This document shows, piece after piece, positions 8,930-16,712 of a stretch of DNA of 64,000 nt. A program made the position numbers and the translations under genes. The notes beneath the pieces are model-generated. The model searched no databases. It had not been told where the DNA came from and saw nothing but the letters and a program-made list of their open reading frames with translations. Origin of the DNA: Streptomyces sp. NBC_01481 (GTDB lineage Bacteria > Actinomycetota > Actinomycetes > Streptomycetales > Streptomycetaceae); NCBI RefSeq assembly GCF_026339995.1, contig NZ_JAPEPT010000004.1, positions 310,001 to 374,000 of the forward strand. The letters run 5' to 3'. Each line of letters begins with the position of its first letter. Within the stretch, counting starts at the first letter, position 1.

Positions 8930-9418
8930 TCAGGTGGGAAGTCCTTCTCGCTTGATCCGGGGCACTGGGATGCCGAGCGCGCGCAGTTGCTCGCAGGGGT
9001 TCATGAACTCGCGGTTCTGCCTGATCTTTCCGTTGTCGAGCAGGAAGGAATGCAGGAAGCGGTTGTGGTAGTAGCCCTCCGGATAGCCCGGGAAGAGGAT
9101 CTTTCCGCGGCCTTCGCACTCGACCCAGAAACGGTTCGGGTCCTGCGTCTCGAAGATCTGGATGTTGTACCACTGCCAGTCCGGGAAACAGGCCAGCGAC
9201 CAGACGGCATGCTCGGCAAGCCGGTCCCGGCCGCTGATGACGATCGGCTCCCCGTTGTCGGTGGTCCACAGGCCGCCGCTGCCGTCGGCGGTGAACAGCT
9301 CGTGCCGGCGCAGCCGGTCGGGGCCTGTGGTGTGCATGTACTTCTCGACGGTGGCGCGGTTGGTGCGGCGCAGTTCGGCCGCATCGGTGAAACCGTGCGT
9401 CACGACGGCGTCGGACAT
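8930..9418 (-). CDS. phzB: PhzB (PhzA/B family), phenazine ring-forming protein
   Basis: A 162-residue SnoaL/ketosteroid-isomerase-like protein, the size of known PhzB. It assists condensation of two ketone molecules into the tricyclic precursor. Typical stretches are RRTNRATVEKYMHTTGPDRL, RHELFTADGSGGLWTTDNGEP and FPGYPEGYYHNRFLHSF. AAGGGGG upstream gives a clear ribosome site for ATG 9418. Only one copy is present; pseudomonads carry phzA and phzB, while single-copy operons are usual in other bacteria. It is the first gene of the operon and lies 32 bases from the mobile-like element at 9451. Confidence 0.93.
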   Translation of the reverse strand: MSDAVVTHGFTDAAELRRTNRATVEKYMHTTGPDRLRRHELFTADGSGGLWTTDNGEPIVISGRDRLAEHAVWSLACFPDWQWYNIQIFETQDPNRFWVECEGRGKILFPGYPEGYYHNRFLHSFLLDNGKIRQNREFMNPCEQLRALGIPVPRIKREGLPT

Positions 9419-9450
9419 GGCTCTTCCCCCTTGAGGCGTGGACGGGCCCA

Positions 9451-9680
9451 GGGCGTGTTTGAGAAGTCGCTCCCCCAGAGCTTCGCCTGGGAGGTACCCC
9501 CACCCCGCGACGCCTGGCATGCGCACTCGCGGTGTTGTCGGAGTCGCCCAAGTACGTCCAGTACGAGGGCGATCTCCCCCAGACTTCGTCCGGGGGTGCC
9601 CCCACCGCCTTGCGACTGCACGCACCAGACGCCGCGGGGCCCGCCCTGCGGGCGGACGGCGCTACTTCTCAAACACGCCC
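9451..9680. mobile_element. MITE-like element, 230 bp, at the head of the phz operon
   Basis: The left end GGGCGTGTTTGAGAAGTCGC (9451-9470) and the reverse complement of the right end (9661-9680) agree at 19 of 20 bases, forming terminal inverted repeats. Inside, a 33-35 base stretch starting CTCCCCCAGA is repeated in direct orientation at 9470-9504 and 9574-9606. No transposase is encoded. This is the build of a non-autonomous miniature inverted-repeat element mobilised by a full insertion sequence elsewhere. No convincing target duplication longer than 2 bases is visible. Confidence 0.75.
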
Positions 9681-9819
9681 CAGCGAGCGGGCGGTCAGCG
9701 CGATCGTCCAGGTGCGCGCTCGGGATCGGCTCGGAGCTGACCTGAGGAGCGGTGGATTCCGGGCGGGTCGACGCGTGACACCGGGCCCGGCGACCTGGTC
9801 GCGGACAGACGGAGGAGGA

Positions 9820-9842
9820 CCCCGACCGGTTGCCGGTCGGGG
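9820..9842 (-). terminator. Terminator hairpin after the SCO5918-like gene
   Basis: CCCCGACCGG pairs perfectly with CCGGTCGGGG around a 3-base loop. It lies 46 bases downstream of the stop of the minus-strand SCO5918-like gene. There is no U-tract, which is usual for Streptomyces terminators. Confidence 0.65.
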
Positions 9843-9887
9843 CCCTCGATGCTGTCCGGTCCGGGTTCGCGCCCGTCCCGCTGTCGG

Positions 9888-10196
9888 TCAGATGCGCGCC
9901 GCTGTGCCGAGCTGCACGGACGCCGATTCGAGCGGGGTGAGGACGGGGGGAACGACGGGTGCCGGGGTGGCATGGCAGGTGAAGCCGAGCTTGGTAAGGG
10001 CCCTGGTCACTTCGCCGGCGGTGAAGTCACGGCGGTCCTGGCCGGTGATCACCTCGCCGACCTGCTTGACGGGGAAGACGCGGCGGCCGATGGTCACTGA
10101 CTCACCCGTGACGGGTTCGGGCTTGATGCCCTTCATCGATTGCTGCACGTCACTCTTGACCAGGTCGAAGGGGAAGCGGGCGATGACGCAACGCAT
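9888..10196 (-). CDS. SCO5918-like small protein
   Basis: A 102-residue protein beginning MRCVIARFPFDLVKSDVQQS with a basic middle section (RRVFPVKQVGEVITGQDRRD). It matches the pattern of a Streptomyces-specific family named after SCO5918, which is found next to a cold-shock protein and a DEAD-box helicase as here. No domain of known function is visible. By position it may help RNA handling in the cold, but that is inference. It is the last gene of the minus-strand block. Confidence 0.7.
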   Translation of the reverse strand: MRCVIARFPFDLVKSDVQQSMKGIKPEPVTGESVTIGRRVFPVKQVGEVITGQDRRDFTAGEVTRALTKLGFTCHATPAPVVPPVLTPLESASVQLGTAARI

Positions 10197-10251
10197 AGTG
10201 CCTCAACAGGGTTGGAGGGAAGGGCGGACACGGATGCCGACCAGGGGGAGA

Positions 10252-10650
10252 TCAGTTTCTGAGAGCGAGGACGCCGAGGATGTACCCCTCTTCGTCGACC
10301 ACGGGCGAGGAGCCGAGGGATCGGGCCCGCATGGCGTATTCCGCCTCGGGCAGCGAGGTCTCGGACAGGGTGAACGGTCCCCGGTCGTGGACGATGTCCC
10401 GCAACCGAGTGTCCTCGGTGTACCACGAGCCGCCGCGGTACGCGGTGAGCTGGGCGCGTGAGACAAGACCGGCACAGCGGTCGTCCTCACCGCGGATGAT
10501 CAGGTGCCCCACGCCGGCGCCGATGAGGACGGAGAGGGCGACGTCGACGATCATGTCGTCGCCGACCTGCGGTCCGGGTGCGGTCATGGCGTCGGCGGCA
10601 GTCAGCCCGATGCGGTCCGTCTGCCGTGGCTGCGTGAGAATCAGCGTCAA
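10252..10650 (-). CDS. CBS-domain protein
   Basis: A 132-residue protein made of a tandem CBS pair (Bateman module). The first repeat covers TAADAMTAPGPQV to HLIIRGEDDRCAGLVSRAQL and the second RLRDIVHDRGPFTLSETS to SSPVVDEEGYILGVLALRN. CBS pairs commonly bind adenine nucleotides and regulate a partner. None is fused here, so it should act as a stand-alone sensor or adaptor. It lies 55 bases before the SCO5918-like gene and downstream of the helicase gene in the same direction. Confidence 0.8.
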   Translation of the reverse strand: MTLILTQPRQTDRIGLTAADAMTAPGPQVGDDMIVDVALSVLIGAGVGHLIIRGEDDRCAGLVSRAQLTAYRGGSWYTEDTRLRDIVHDRGPFTLSETSLPEAEYAMRARSLGSSPVVDEEGYILGVLALRN

Positions 10651-10708
10651 AGGACACCTTTCGTGTTCTGCGGGTCGACCGGTCGCGCGTGACTGCCGGC
10701 GTGCGGTG

Positions 10709-12250
10709 TCATACGGCGCTCTTGAACGAGGACTGGCGCTGCGAGGTGGTGCCTGCCCGCCCCTGCGACGCGGCGCGGGAGCGGCGGGCCTGGGAGGGAC
10801 GGCTGCGCTTGCCGCGTGAGGACGAGGAGCCGCCCTTCGCTCGCTCCGGCACCGGTGCGGTGATGGTGACGGGAACGCCCGAGGGCGCCTGGGCTCCGGT
10901 GATGCGGCTCAGTTCGGCCTCGCCGGAGCGCACCTGTGCGACCTGCGGGGTGATGCCGGCGTCGGCCATCAGGCGGGTCATCTCGCGGCGCTGATTGGGA
11001 AGGACCAGCGTGACGACGCTGCCGGACTCGCCGGCACGGGCGGTGCGGCCGCCGCGGTGCAGGTAGTCCTTGTGGTCGCTGGGGGGATCGACGTTGACGA
11101 CGAGGTCGAGGTTGTCGACGTGGATCCCGCGGGCCGCGACATTGGTGGCCACCAGCGCCGTGACGTGGCCGGTCTTGAACTGGGCGAGGGTGCGGTTGCG
11201 CTGGGGCTGGGACTTGCCGCCGTGCAAAGCCGCGGCCCGTACGCCGCTGTTCAGCAGGTGCTTGGTGAGCTGGTCCACGGCGTGCTTGGTGTCCAGGAAC
11301 ATGATCACCCGCCCGTCGCGGGCCGCGATCTCAGTGGTGGTCGCGTGCTTGTCGGCGCCGTGGACGTGCAGTACGTGGTGCTCCATGGTGGTGACCGCGC
11401 CTGCCGACGGGTCGACGGAGTGGACCACAGGGTCGTGCAGGTAGCGGCGGACCAGAAGGTCGACGTTGCGGTCAAGGGTGGCGGAGAAGAGCATCCGCTG
11501 GCCCTCGGGGCGTACCTGGTCGAGCAGCTCGGTGACCTGCGGCATGAAGCCCATGTCGGCCATCTGGTCGGCCTCGTCCAGCACGGTGATGCCGACGCGG
11601 TCCAGGCGGCAGTCGCCGCGCTCGATGAGGTCCTTGAGTCGGCCGGGAGTCGCCACGACGACCTCGGCACCGCCGCGCAGCGCGCCGGCCTGGCGGCCGA
11701 TCGACATACCGCCGACCACGGTTGCCAGTCGCAGCTTCAGCGACCTGGCGTACGGGGTGAGCGCGTCGGTGACCTGCTGAGCCAGCTCGCGGGTCGGAAC
11801 GAGAACCAGGGCCAGCGGCTGCCGGGGCTCGGCGCGCTTGCCCTCGGTCCGCGCCAGCAGCGCCAGGCCGAAGGCGAGAGTCTTGCCGGAGCCGGTGCGT
11901 CCGCGGCCCAGTGCGTCCCGGCCGGCCAGCGTGTTCGGCAGGGTGGCCGCCTGGATCGGGAACGGTACGGTCACGCCCTCGGAGCGGAGCGCCGCCAGCA
12001 GGGGTGCGGGCATCTCCAGGTCCTCGAAGGCCTCGACAGCGGGCAGCGCCGGGGTGATGGTGACGGGCAGGGCGAACTCTCCCTGGCGCGCCGCGGGGCG
12101 GCGCCCGTAGCCTCCGGAGCGGCTGGGGGCGGCCGAGCGGCCCGGAGCGCCCTGGCGTCCCTGCGACTGCGTACGGAAGCCGCCGCTCCTGCCGGAGCCG
12201 GCGTTGCCCCTGCGGGAGTAGCGGTCGTTCGTGCGAGCTGTGCGGTTCAT
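10709..12250 (-). CDS. DEAD-box ATP-dependent RNA helicase
   Basis: A 513-residue helicase that unwinds structured RNA. Motif I is GRTGSGKT, Ia PTRELAQQV, II VLDEADQM, III SAT, IV/V MFLDTK and TNVAARGIHVDNLD, and VI HRGGRTARAGESG. The tails are basic and low in complexity: N-terminal Arg/Gly/Ser-rich (about 60 residues) and C-terminal SRGKRSRPSQARRSRAA, both likely RNA-binding. Start ATG 12250 has GGAAGG six bases upstream. Placement beside a CspA-type protein suggests cold-adaptive RNA remodelling. Confidence 0.92.
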   Translation of the reverse strand: MNRTARTNDRYSRRGNAGSGRSGGFRTQSQGRQGAPGRSAAPSRSGGYGRRPAARQGEFALPVTITPALPAVEAFEDLEMPAPLLAALRSEGVTVPFPIQAATLPNTLAGRDALGRGRTGSGKTLAFGLALLARTEGKRAEPRQPLALVLVPTRELAQQVTDALTPYARSLKLRLATVVGGMSIGRQAGALRGGAEVVVATPGRLKDLIERGDCRLDRVGITVLDEADQMADMGFMPQVTELLDQVRPEGQRMLFSATLDRNVDLLVRRYLHDPVVHSVDPSAGAVTTMEHHVLHVHGADKHATTTEIAARDGRVIMFLDTKHAVDQLTKHLLNSGVRAAALHGGKSQPQRNRTLAQFKTGHVTALVATNVAARGIHVDNLDLVVNVDPPSDHKDYLHRGGRTARAGESGSVVTLVLPNQRREMTRLMADAGITPQVAQVRSGEAELSRITGAQAPSGVPVTITAPVPERAKGGSSSSRGKRSRPSQARRSRAASQGRAGTTSQRQSSFKSAV

Positions 12251-12563
12251 GCAGAACCTTCCTCGATGCGGCACGTATCGAGGGGTTCCCGGCAGCAAAA
12301 ATGAGCAGCCATGAGAATCGCAAGAACGAGCCGGAATGAAAACGAAGACGAAGTACGGCCGCCGGCGAAAGCGGAGGGCCGATACGTCAAAATGAGTGAC
12401 ATGCGCCGGAGCGGCTGCGATGCCGAATCATGGGGGATCGGGCGGACGTGTGTCCGGCAGGAGCAGGAGGGCGGATCGACCGCCCTGCGGCGTTGAAACG
12501 TATGACGTCTCGCCGCATATGACGTCACTGCGGCCTGGCCAAACCCGGAAAAAGCAACGAGCC
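12251..12563 (-). other. Helicase leader region without a gene
   Basis: About 310 bases between the helicase start and the terminator of the cold-shock gene. I see no coding pattern on either strand. The A/G-rich part around 12310-12365 (AAAACGAAGACGAAG) is low in GC compared with its neighbours, and the stretch could serve as a long 5' leader, as is common for cold-induced helicases. No known riboswitch is recognised. Confidence 0.4.
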
Positions 12564-12591
12564 GGGGCCCGCACCCCAAGGTGCGGGCCCC
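12564..12591 (-). terminator. Strong rho-independent terminator of the cold-shock gene
   Basis: GGGGCCCGCACC pairs perfectly with GGTGCGGGCCCC (12-bp stem, 4-base loop). In the minus-strand direction it is followed within about ten bases by TTTTT. It sits 22 bases after the csp stop codon and is the clearest terminator in the window. Confidence 0.9.
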
Positions 12592-12613
12592 AGCTGCGTT
12601 GTGCGTTTCAGCC

Positions 12614-12817
12614 TCAGGCGGGAACGATGTTCTCGGCCTGCGGGCCCTTCTGGCCCTGCGTGACGTCGAAGTTCACCTTCTGGCCTTCCTGAAGCTCACG
12701 GAAGCCCTGGGTGGCGATGTTCGAGTAGTGGGCGAAGACGTCGGGGCCGCCACCCTCCTGCTCGATGAAGCCGAAGCCCTTTTCCGCGTTGAACCACTTG
12801 ACGGTGCCAGTAGCCAT
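12614..12817 (-). CDS. CspA-family cold-shock protein
   Basis: A 67-residue single OB-fold protein, the standard length. RNP1 is KGFGFIEQEG and RNP2 is DVFAHYS, with the usual start MATGTVKWFNAEKGFGFIE. It binds single-stranded RNA/DNA and acts as an RNA chaperone in the cytoplasm. The ribosome site AAGGAGATAAGAC is strong. It is followed by its own terminator and then the DEAD-box helicase. Confidence 0.95.
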   Translation of the reverse strand: MATGTVKWFNAEKGFGFIEQEGGGPDVFAHYSNIATQGFRELQEGQKVNFDVTQGQKGPQAENIVPA

Positions 12818-13124
12818 GTCTTATCTCCTTCGGGGCAGTGCCGGAGCCCGCACTGTGCGAACTCCGCGTCGCCTTGATGATTGCCCCGTCCGGAAATAAA
12901 TCCGGAAATACATAAGTGCACGATCCGGCATTGATACCGGTCCGAGCACTTGAAGTCTTTGGGAACCACAACTGCAACTGAGAACAACGGTAGCACGACG
13001 CAAGCGGCCGGGCGCGGCGAGTAATATCACTCCGCCCGTCGCGCCATAAACCCTCATCGCCCGTTGCCCGAATTTCTATGCCTGCCGCGACAGATATCGG
13101 CTGCCCGCCGAGCTGGGGGCGCTG
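12818..13124 (-). other. Promoter and 5' leader region of the cold-shock gene
   Basis: About 300 bases with no supported gene, less GC-rich than the flanks (TCCGGAAATAAATCCGGAAATAC around 12890-12910 is an imperfect direct repeat). The csp promoter and a structured leader presumably lie here, but I cannot assign -35/-10 boxes with confidence. Confidence 0.4.
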
Positions 13125-13472
13125 TCAGGAGTCGGCCGCCCCGCTCGAGTCTGCCGTGGACCGTCGCAGCTCTTCATTGAGTCGCAGGGCCTCCTCGAGC
13201 TGGTCCTCCAGAATGACGATGCGGCAGGCTGCCTCGATCGGTGTACCGCCGTCGACGAGCTCGCGCGCCCGGGCGGCGATGCGCAGCTGGTAGCGGGAGT
13301 AGCGGCGGTGGCCGCCCTCGGACCGCAGTGGGGTGATCAGCCGGGCTTCGCCCACGGCCCGGAGGAAGCCGGGCGTGGCGCCGATCATTTCGGCGGCGCG
13401 GCCCATGGTGTACGCGGGGTAGTCGTCATCGTCGAACCGGTCGGCGGCGGGCGAGGGGGTTTCTTGGGGCAT
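13125..13472 (-). CDS. MerR-type helix-turn-helix regulator
   Basis: A 115-residue DNA-binding protein. The segment YTMGRAAEMIGATPGFLRAV through LITPLRSEGGHRRYSRYQL is a MerR-like winged helix. It is followed by a short dimerisation helix (VILEDQLEEALRLNEELR) and no large ligand domain, so it resembles short MerR/HspR-type proteins. ATG 13472 is preferred over GTG 13478 because AGAGG is well spaced. It lies upstream of csp in the same direction and could regulate that block. Confidence 0.82.
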   Translation of the reverse strand: MPQETPSPAADRFDDDDYPAYTMGRAAEMIGATPGFLRAVGEARLITPLRSEGGHRRYSRYQLRIAARARELVDGGTPIEAACRIVILEDQLEEALRLNEELRRSTADSSGAADS

Positions 13473-13882
13473 TCGCACCTCTTCTGAAACGCGTCGAGGG
13501 GCCCCAGTGCGTACACACCGGGGCCCCGAGGGGTATCAACACCATCTGCCGGCGCTGTGCGCTGGCTTTCGTATTCCGCTGGTCCGTCCTTGAGACCGGA
13601 CGTGCGGGGATCGCGGATGCGTGACCGGGGACCACCTTCCCATCGGGGTCTGCGGCACCCGGGCGAACCGGAGTATCGCCCGGGCGATCCTGATGGCGTC
13701 TGCTCCTCTCTTTCTTCGGGGTGTGCGGGTCTGAACATCTGGTGCCGCGCAGCGCTTGGCCTGCGCTCGCACCAGTCGGCTGTGTTGCGTATCGCCGACG
13801 TGATCGGCTACGCAAGAAACTTTAGCCGCGTGGCCATCCAATTTCTACCTTGTCGGCCATAGATTTTGAGGACTGGGGAGAG
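13473..13882. other. Gene-free region with two hairpins
   Basis: About 410 bases without a supported gene. One structure at 13498-13529 has GGGGCCCC arms flanking a short loop. Another at 13785-13815 pairs TTGCGTA and GCCGA with TCGGC and TACGCAA, interrupted by a 2-base bulge. They are probably leader or terminator elements for the minus-strand MerR gene. Confidence 0.4.
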
Positions 13883-13912
13883 CTAGGGCCTGTCGTTCGG
13901 ATCAGGCCCTAG
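13883..13912 (-). terminator. Terminator hairpin overlapping the methyltransferase stop
   Basis: CTAGGGCCTG and CAGGCCCTAG form a perfect 10-bp stem with a 10-base loop. The stop codon of the minus-strand methyltransferase lies inside the right arm. Sequences resembling GGGCCTGTCGTT recur at insertion-element ends in Streptomyces, so this could also be a solo element end. Confidence 0.6.
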
Positions 13913-14532
13913 GCGGACAGGGCGACGCCGAGGGAATGGGCTGCCATGGGCTTCGGCGCACCCTTCTCGTAGAAGACGTCCAGTTCCGAAATCGTGAACC
14001 CCGCGCTGGTCAGCATGCCGACGATCGGCCTGGTGAGGTGACACCCGCCGAAGAGCCGCTTGTTCACCGGCTCGAGGCGTCGTTGCCAGCGGCGGACGTT
14101 CTCGTCCCCTTCGGGAGCCAGCCCGTGCTCGACGAAATGCAGCGTCCCACCGGGCTTGAGGACGCGGCGCACTTCGCGCAGGGCGGCGTCGGCATCGGGA
14201 ATGGTGCACAGCGTCCACGTGGACAACGCGGCGTCGAAACTGTCGTCCTCGAACGGCAACGACTGCCCGTCAAGCCCGGCGCGCCGCACCGGGATCCGTG
14301 ACGCCCTGACGCGCTCGCCGGCAATCCTCCACCCGACATCGGAGGGCTCGACCGCGGCCACGCCGTTGACGGTCTCCGGGTAGAAGGGAACGTTGTGCCC
14401 CGTCCCGAACCCGATCTCGACGACTTCGCCCTTCAGGCCCTCGCAGACTCGGCGTCGCAGCGGCTGGGCGGTCTTGGCTCCGCAGGCGACGTTGACAACC
14501 CGCGGCAGGACCCGCTCGGCATAGAACCCCAT
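13909..14532 (-). CDS. Class I SAM-dependent methyltransferase
   Basis: A 207-residue methyltransferase of the Methyltransf_11 type. The SAM-binding motif I is VVEIGFGTGHNVPFYP, the acidic end of strand 2 is AAVEPSD, and later motifs are LPFEDDSFDAALSTWTLCTI and EVRRVLKPGGTLHFVEHGL. ATG 14532 (MGFYAERVLPR) has GGAGG just upstream; the longer frame is non-coding. The acceptor is unknown. Members with this start are often annotated as menaquinone- or phospholipid-like methyltransferases, without proof. Confidence 0.8.
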   Translation of the reverse strand: MGFYAERVLPRVVNVACGAKTAQPLRRRVCEGLKGEVVEIGFGTGHNVPFYPETVNGVAAVEPSDVGWRIAGERVRASRIPVRRAGLDGQSLPFEDDSFDAALSTWTLCTIPDADAALREVRRVLKPGGTLHFVEHGLAPEGDENVRRWQRRLEPVNKRLFGGCHLTRPIVGMLTSAGFTISELDVFYEKGAPKPMAAHSLGVALSA

Positions 14533-14837
14533 GGCGACCTCCGCGTCTCTCGTCCAGCATGGCACCGGAGCAGCTCGGATGCAGTGCCCGGCGGGCTGTT
14601 CGCCTGCTTTGGAACGGTGCCGAGCGACGAATGGGCGTGAGGGACTGCTTCCCGCTGTGGGTGGCGAGTTGAGCGCCAGTCGCCGGTCTCGCCGCGAGCG
14701 GCGACTTACCCGCGGAAACACCTTTCGCTGAGGTGCCGACTGCCTCACTATGGGCTTTTGTTTCTTGCCGGTAACACTGGCGCGTTTTCCACTGGGCAGC
14801 GGGTCGCTCGCGCTGTAATGAACGAGGAGTCAAGAGG
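14533..14837. other. Divergent intergenic region
   Basis: About 305 bases between the divergent methyltransferase and the ricin-domain protein. No gene is supported. It should contain the promoters of both, but no box stands out beyond the AT-richer stretch CTATGGGCTTTTGTTTCTTG near 14746-14766. Confidence 0.35.
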
Positions 14838-16523
14838 GTGCCAGAGCTCCACCAGATCGGTCCCGGTCCCGCGGACGAGAAGCCGGTCTACGCCGCCCTG
14901 TCGGACGCGGAGCTCACCGAACGCATCCGCGCCGGTGCACCTGCCGCCCATCCCGCCGCCCAGGAGCTCAAGCGCCGCCACCTTCCCGCCGTCCTCACCT
15001 ACGCCCGGCTCTGCGGACGCCATCAGGCCGCCGGGCACCAACTGGCCGTGCAGGCCTTCGACCTGGCCGTTCAGGAGGCGTGCCGGGGCATCGAACCCCG
15101 GGGGAACTGGCGGCACCATGTGCTGATGCTCGTTCAGCGGGTGGGTCTCGCCTGGGCCGTCGGCAGCCGCCGGGACCGGCTCGAACCCGATTTCGCCGCA
15201 TGGATCGACGAGACGGCCGACTTCACCGCACCGGATGTGCCCATGTCCCGGCTCCGGTTCGAGGCGTCGTCCGCGATGCTCACCGGCTTCTACCGGCTGC
15301 CGGAGCTGACACGGGGCATCCTCTGGTACGCGGTGGTGGACGCGGAACCCGTCGCCACCGTCGCCACCTTCCTCAGCGTCAAGCCGGAGCTCGTACCGGA
15401 GCTGCGGGACAAGGCACAGGACGCCATGCGGCAGGCCTATCTGCGGGCCTATCTGGAGCGTGGCGGGGACAGGAAGTGCCTGGGCTTCCGCCGCATCATC
15501 GAGGCGGCGGCGCGGCCGGGGGACCGGCGGCACAGCGAGGATCTGACGCTCCACCTGGCGGAATGCCCCAGCTGCACCCGGCTGCTTGCGGAGCTGGCGC
15601 GGATGGGGGACGACCCCCGCACCGTGTTCGCCGAAGGGCTGCTCGGCTGGGGCGGACCGGCGTACGCGGACCGCGGTCCGGTGCGCGGGCTGCTCGATGC
15701 CGTACCGGCGCAGCCCGACCGGTCGAAGGCCACGGCCACCATGCCGGCGTACGCCGCTCCCGGGACGCTGTCGGGGCGCGACGGGACGTCGCGGAAGGGC
15801 GCGAGCCGGCCGTCCCGGACCGTCGTCCTCGTCGCCGTGGCGGTCGTGGGCGCCGTCGTCGCCGGCACTCTGCTGGCGAACGCCTCCGAGGACTCCGGTC
15901 CGGCACGCGTGCGTGCGAAGGAGCCCCCGCTCAGGGAGAGCTGGCCGGCCGTTGCCGCGCCCGCCCCCGCCCCCGCCCCGACGAAGAGTCCCACCCGGCA
16001 GCCGTCGAAGAAGCCTTCACCCTCGCCGAGCCCCACCGCCTCGCTCACCGCCCGCAAGACCCCGGCGCCCACTGCCTCGAAGAAGCTCCCGCCCCCGCCG
16101 TCACCGATCGCTGCCGGGAACGGCTTCACCCACGTCGTGAATGCGGATTCCGGGCTGTGCCTGGACATCGTGAACGGCGTGATGGAGAACCGTACCGACG
16201 TCATCACCGCCCGCTGCAGTGGCGCCCCGACCCAGCAGTGGAGCCTGGACTCCATCGGACTGCTGCACAGTAAAGAGGACCCCGACTACTGCCTGGACTC
16301 GCGCGGTGACACCGACCGTGGCGTCGGTATCTGGTCCTGCGCCTCGGTCGACGGCCCGAACGGGCTGAATCTGCTCTTCACCGTTGATGGATCGGGAGCC
16401 ATACGGCCACGGATCGCGCCGGACTTCGCCCTTGAACCCCTGGGCGGCTCCGAGGGCGCTCCCCTCGACTTCGACCCCGCGGACGGAGACCGCGACCAGC
16501 GCTGGACCACGGGTGTTGCCTGA
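14838..16523 (+). CDS. Sigma-like N-terminus, zinc-finger-like, TM and ricin-type lectin protein
   Basis: A 561-residue protein in four parts. Residues 1-210 are helical and resemble an RNA-polymerase sigma-like/RpoE-type region (LSDAELTERIRAGAPAAHPA...). Around 225-255 lies a His/Cys patch (HLAECPSCTRLLAEL) like an anti-sigma zinc finger. One membrane segment follows near 330-350 (VVLVAVAVVGAVVAGTLLA). An extracellular Pro/Ser/Thr-rich linker then leads to a C-terminal ricin-B trefoil (NADSGLCLDIVNG, CSGAPTQQWSLDS). It starts with GTG after GAGGAG. A role in signalling from cell-surface glycans is an inference only. Confidence 0.75.
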   Translation: MPELHQIGPGPADEKPVYAALSDAELTERIRAGAPAAHPAAQELKRRHLPAVLTYARLCGRHQAAGHQLAVQAFDLAVQEACRGIEPRGNWRHHVLMLVQRVGLAWAVGSRRDRLEPDFAAWIDETADFTAPDVPMSRLRFEASSAMLTGFYRLPELTRGILWYAVVDAEPVATVATFLSVKPELVPELRDKAQDAMRQAYLRAYLERGGDRKCLGFRRIIEAAARPGDRRHSEDLTLHLAECPSCTRLLAELARMGDDPRTVFAEGLLGWGGPAYADRGPVRGLLDAVPAQPDRSKATATMPAYAAPGTLSGRDGTSRKGASRPSRTVVLVAVAVVGAVVAGTLLANASEDSGPARVRAKEPPLRESWPAVAAPAPAPAPTKSPTRQPSKKPSPSPSPTASLTARKTPAPTASKKLPPPPSPIAAGNGFTHVVNADSGLCLDIVNGVMENRTDVITARCSGAPTQQWSLDSIGLLHSKEDPDYCLDSRGDTDRGVGIWSCASVDGPNGLNLLFTVDGSGAIRPRIAPDFALEPLGGSEGAPLDFDPADGDRDQRWTTGVA

Positions 16524-16712
16524 TCGGCGGGCTGGTCAGCTCAACAGGGGGACCCCGTCAACCACTTCACCCTCCCCGCGTACGCTTCCCGCGCGGGCGA
16601 CCCCGGTGATTGAACAAAAGCCGCAGGCAGGCCGTACACATGGGCGCGGCCCCGAACTCACGAGCCTGGTCCGCCGTGCCACCACCCGGCTTCGTACGGA
16701 AGGACCTCCGGC

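Noticed and set aside
14838..15470. A genuine ECF sigma factor
   Set aside because: The N-terminal half resembles sigma-like helices only loosely, and the usual region 4 helix-turn-helix cannot be pointed out; it is described as sigma-like only.
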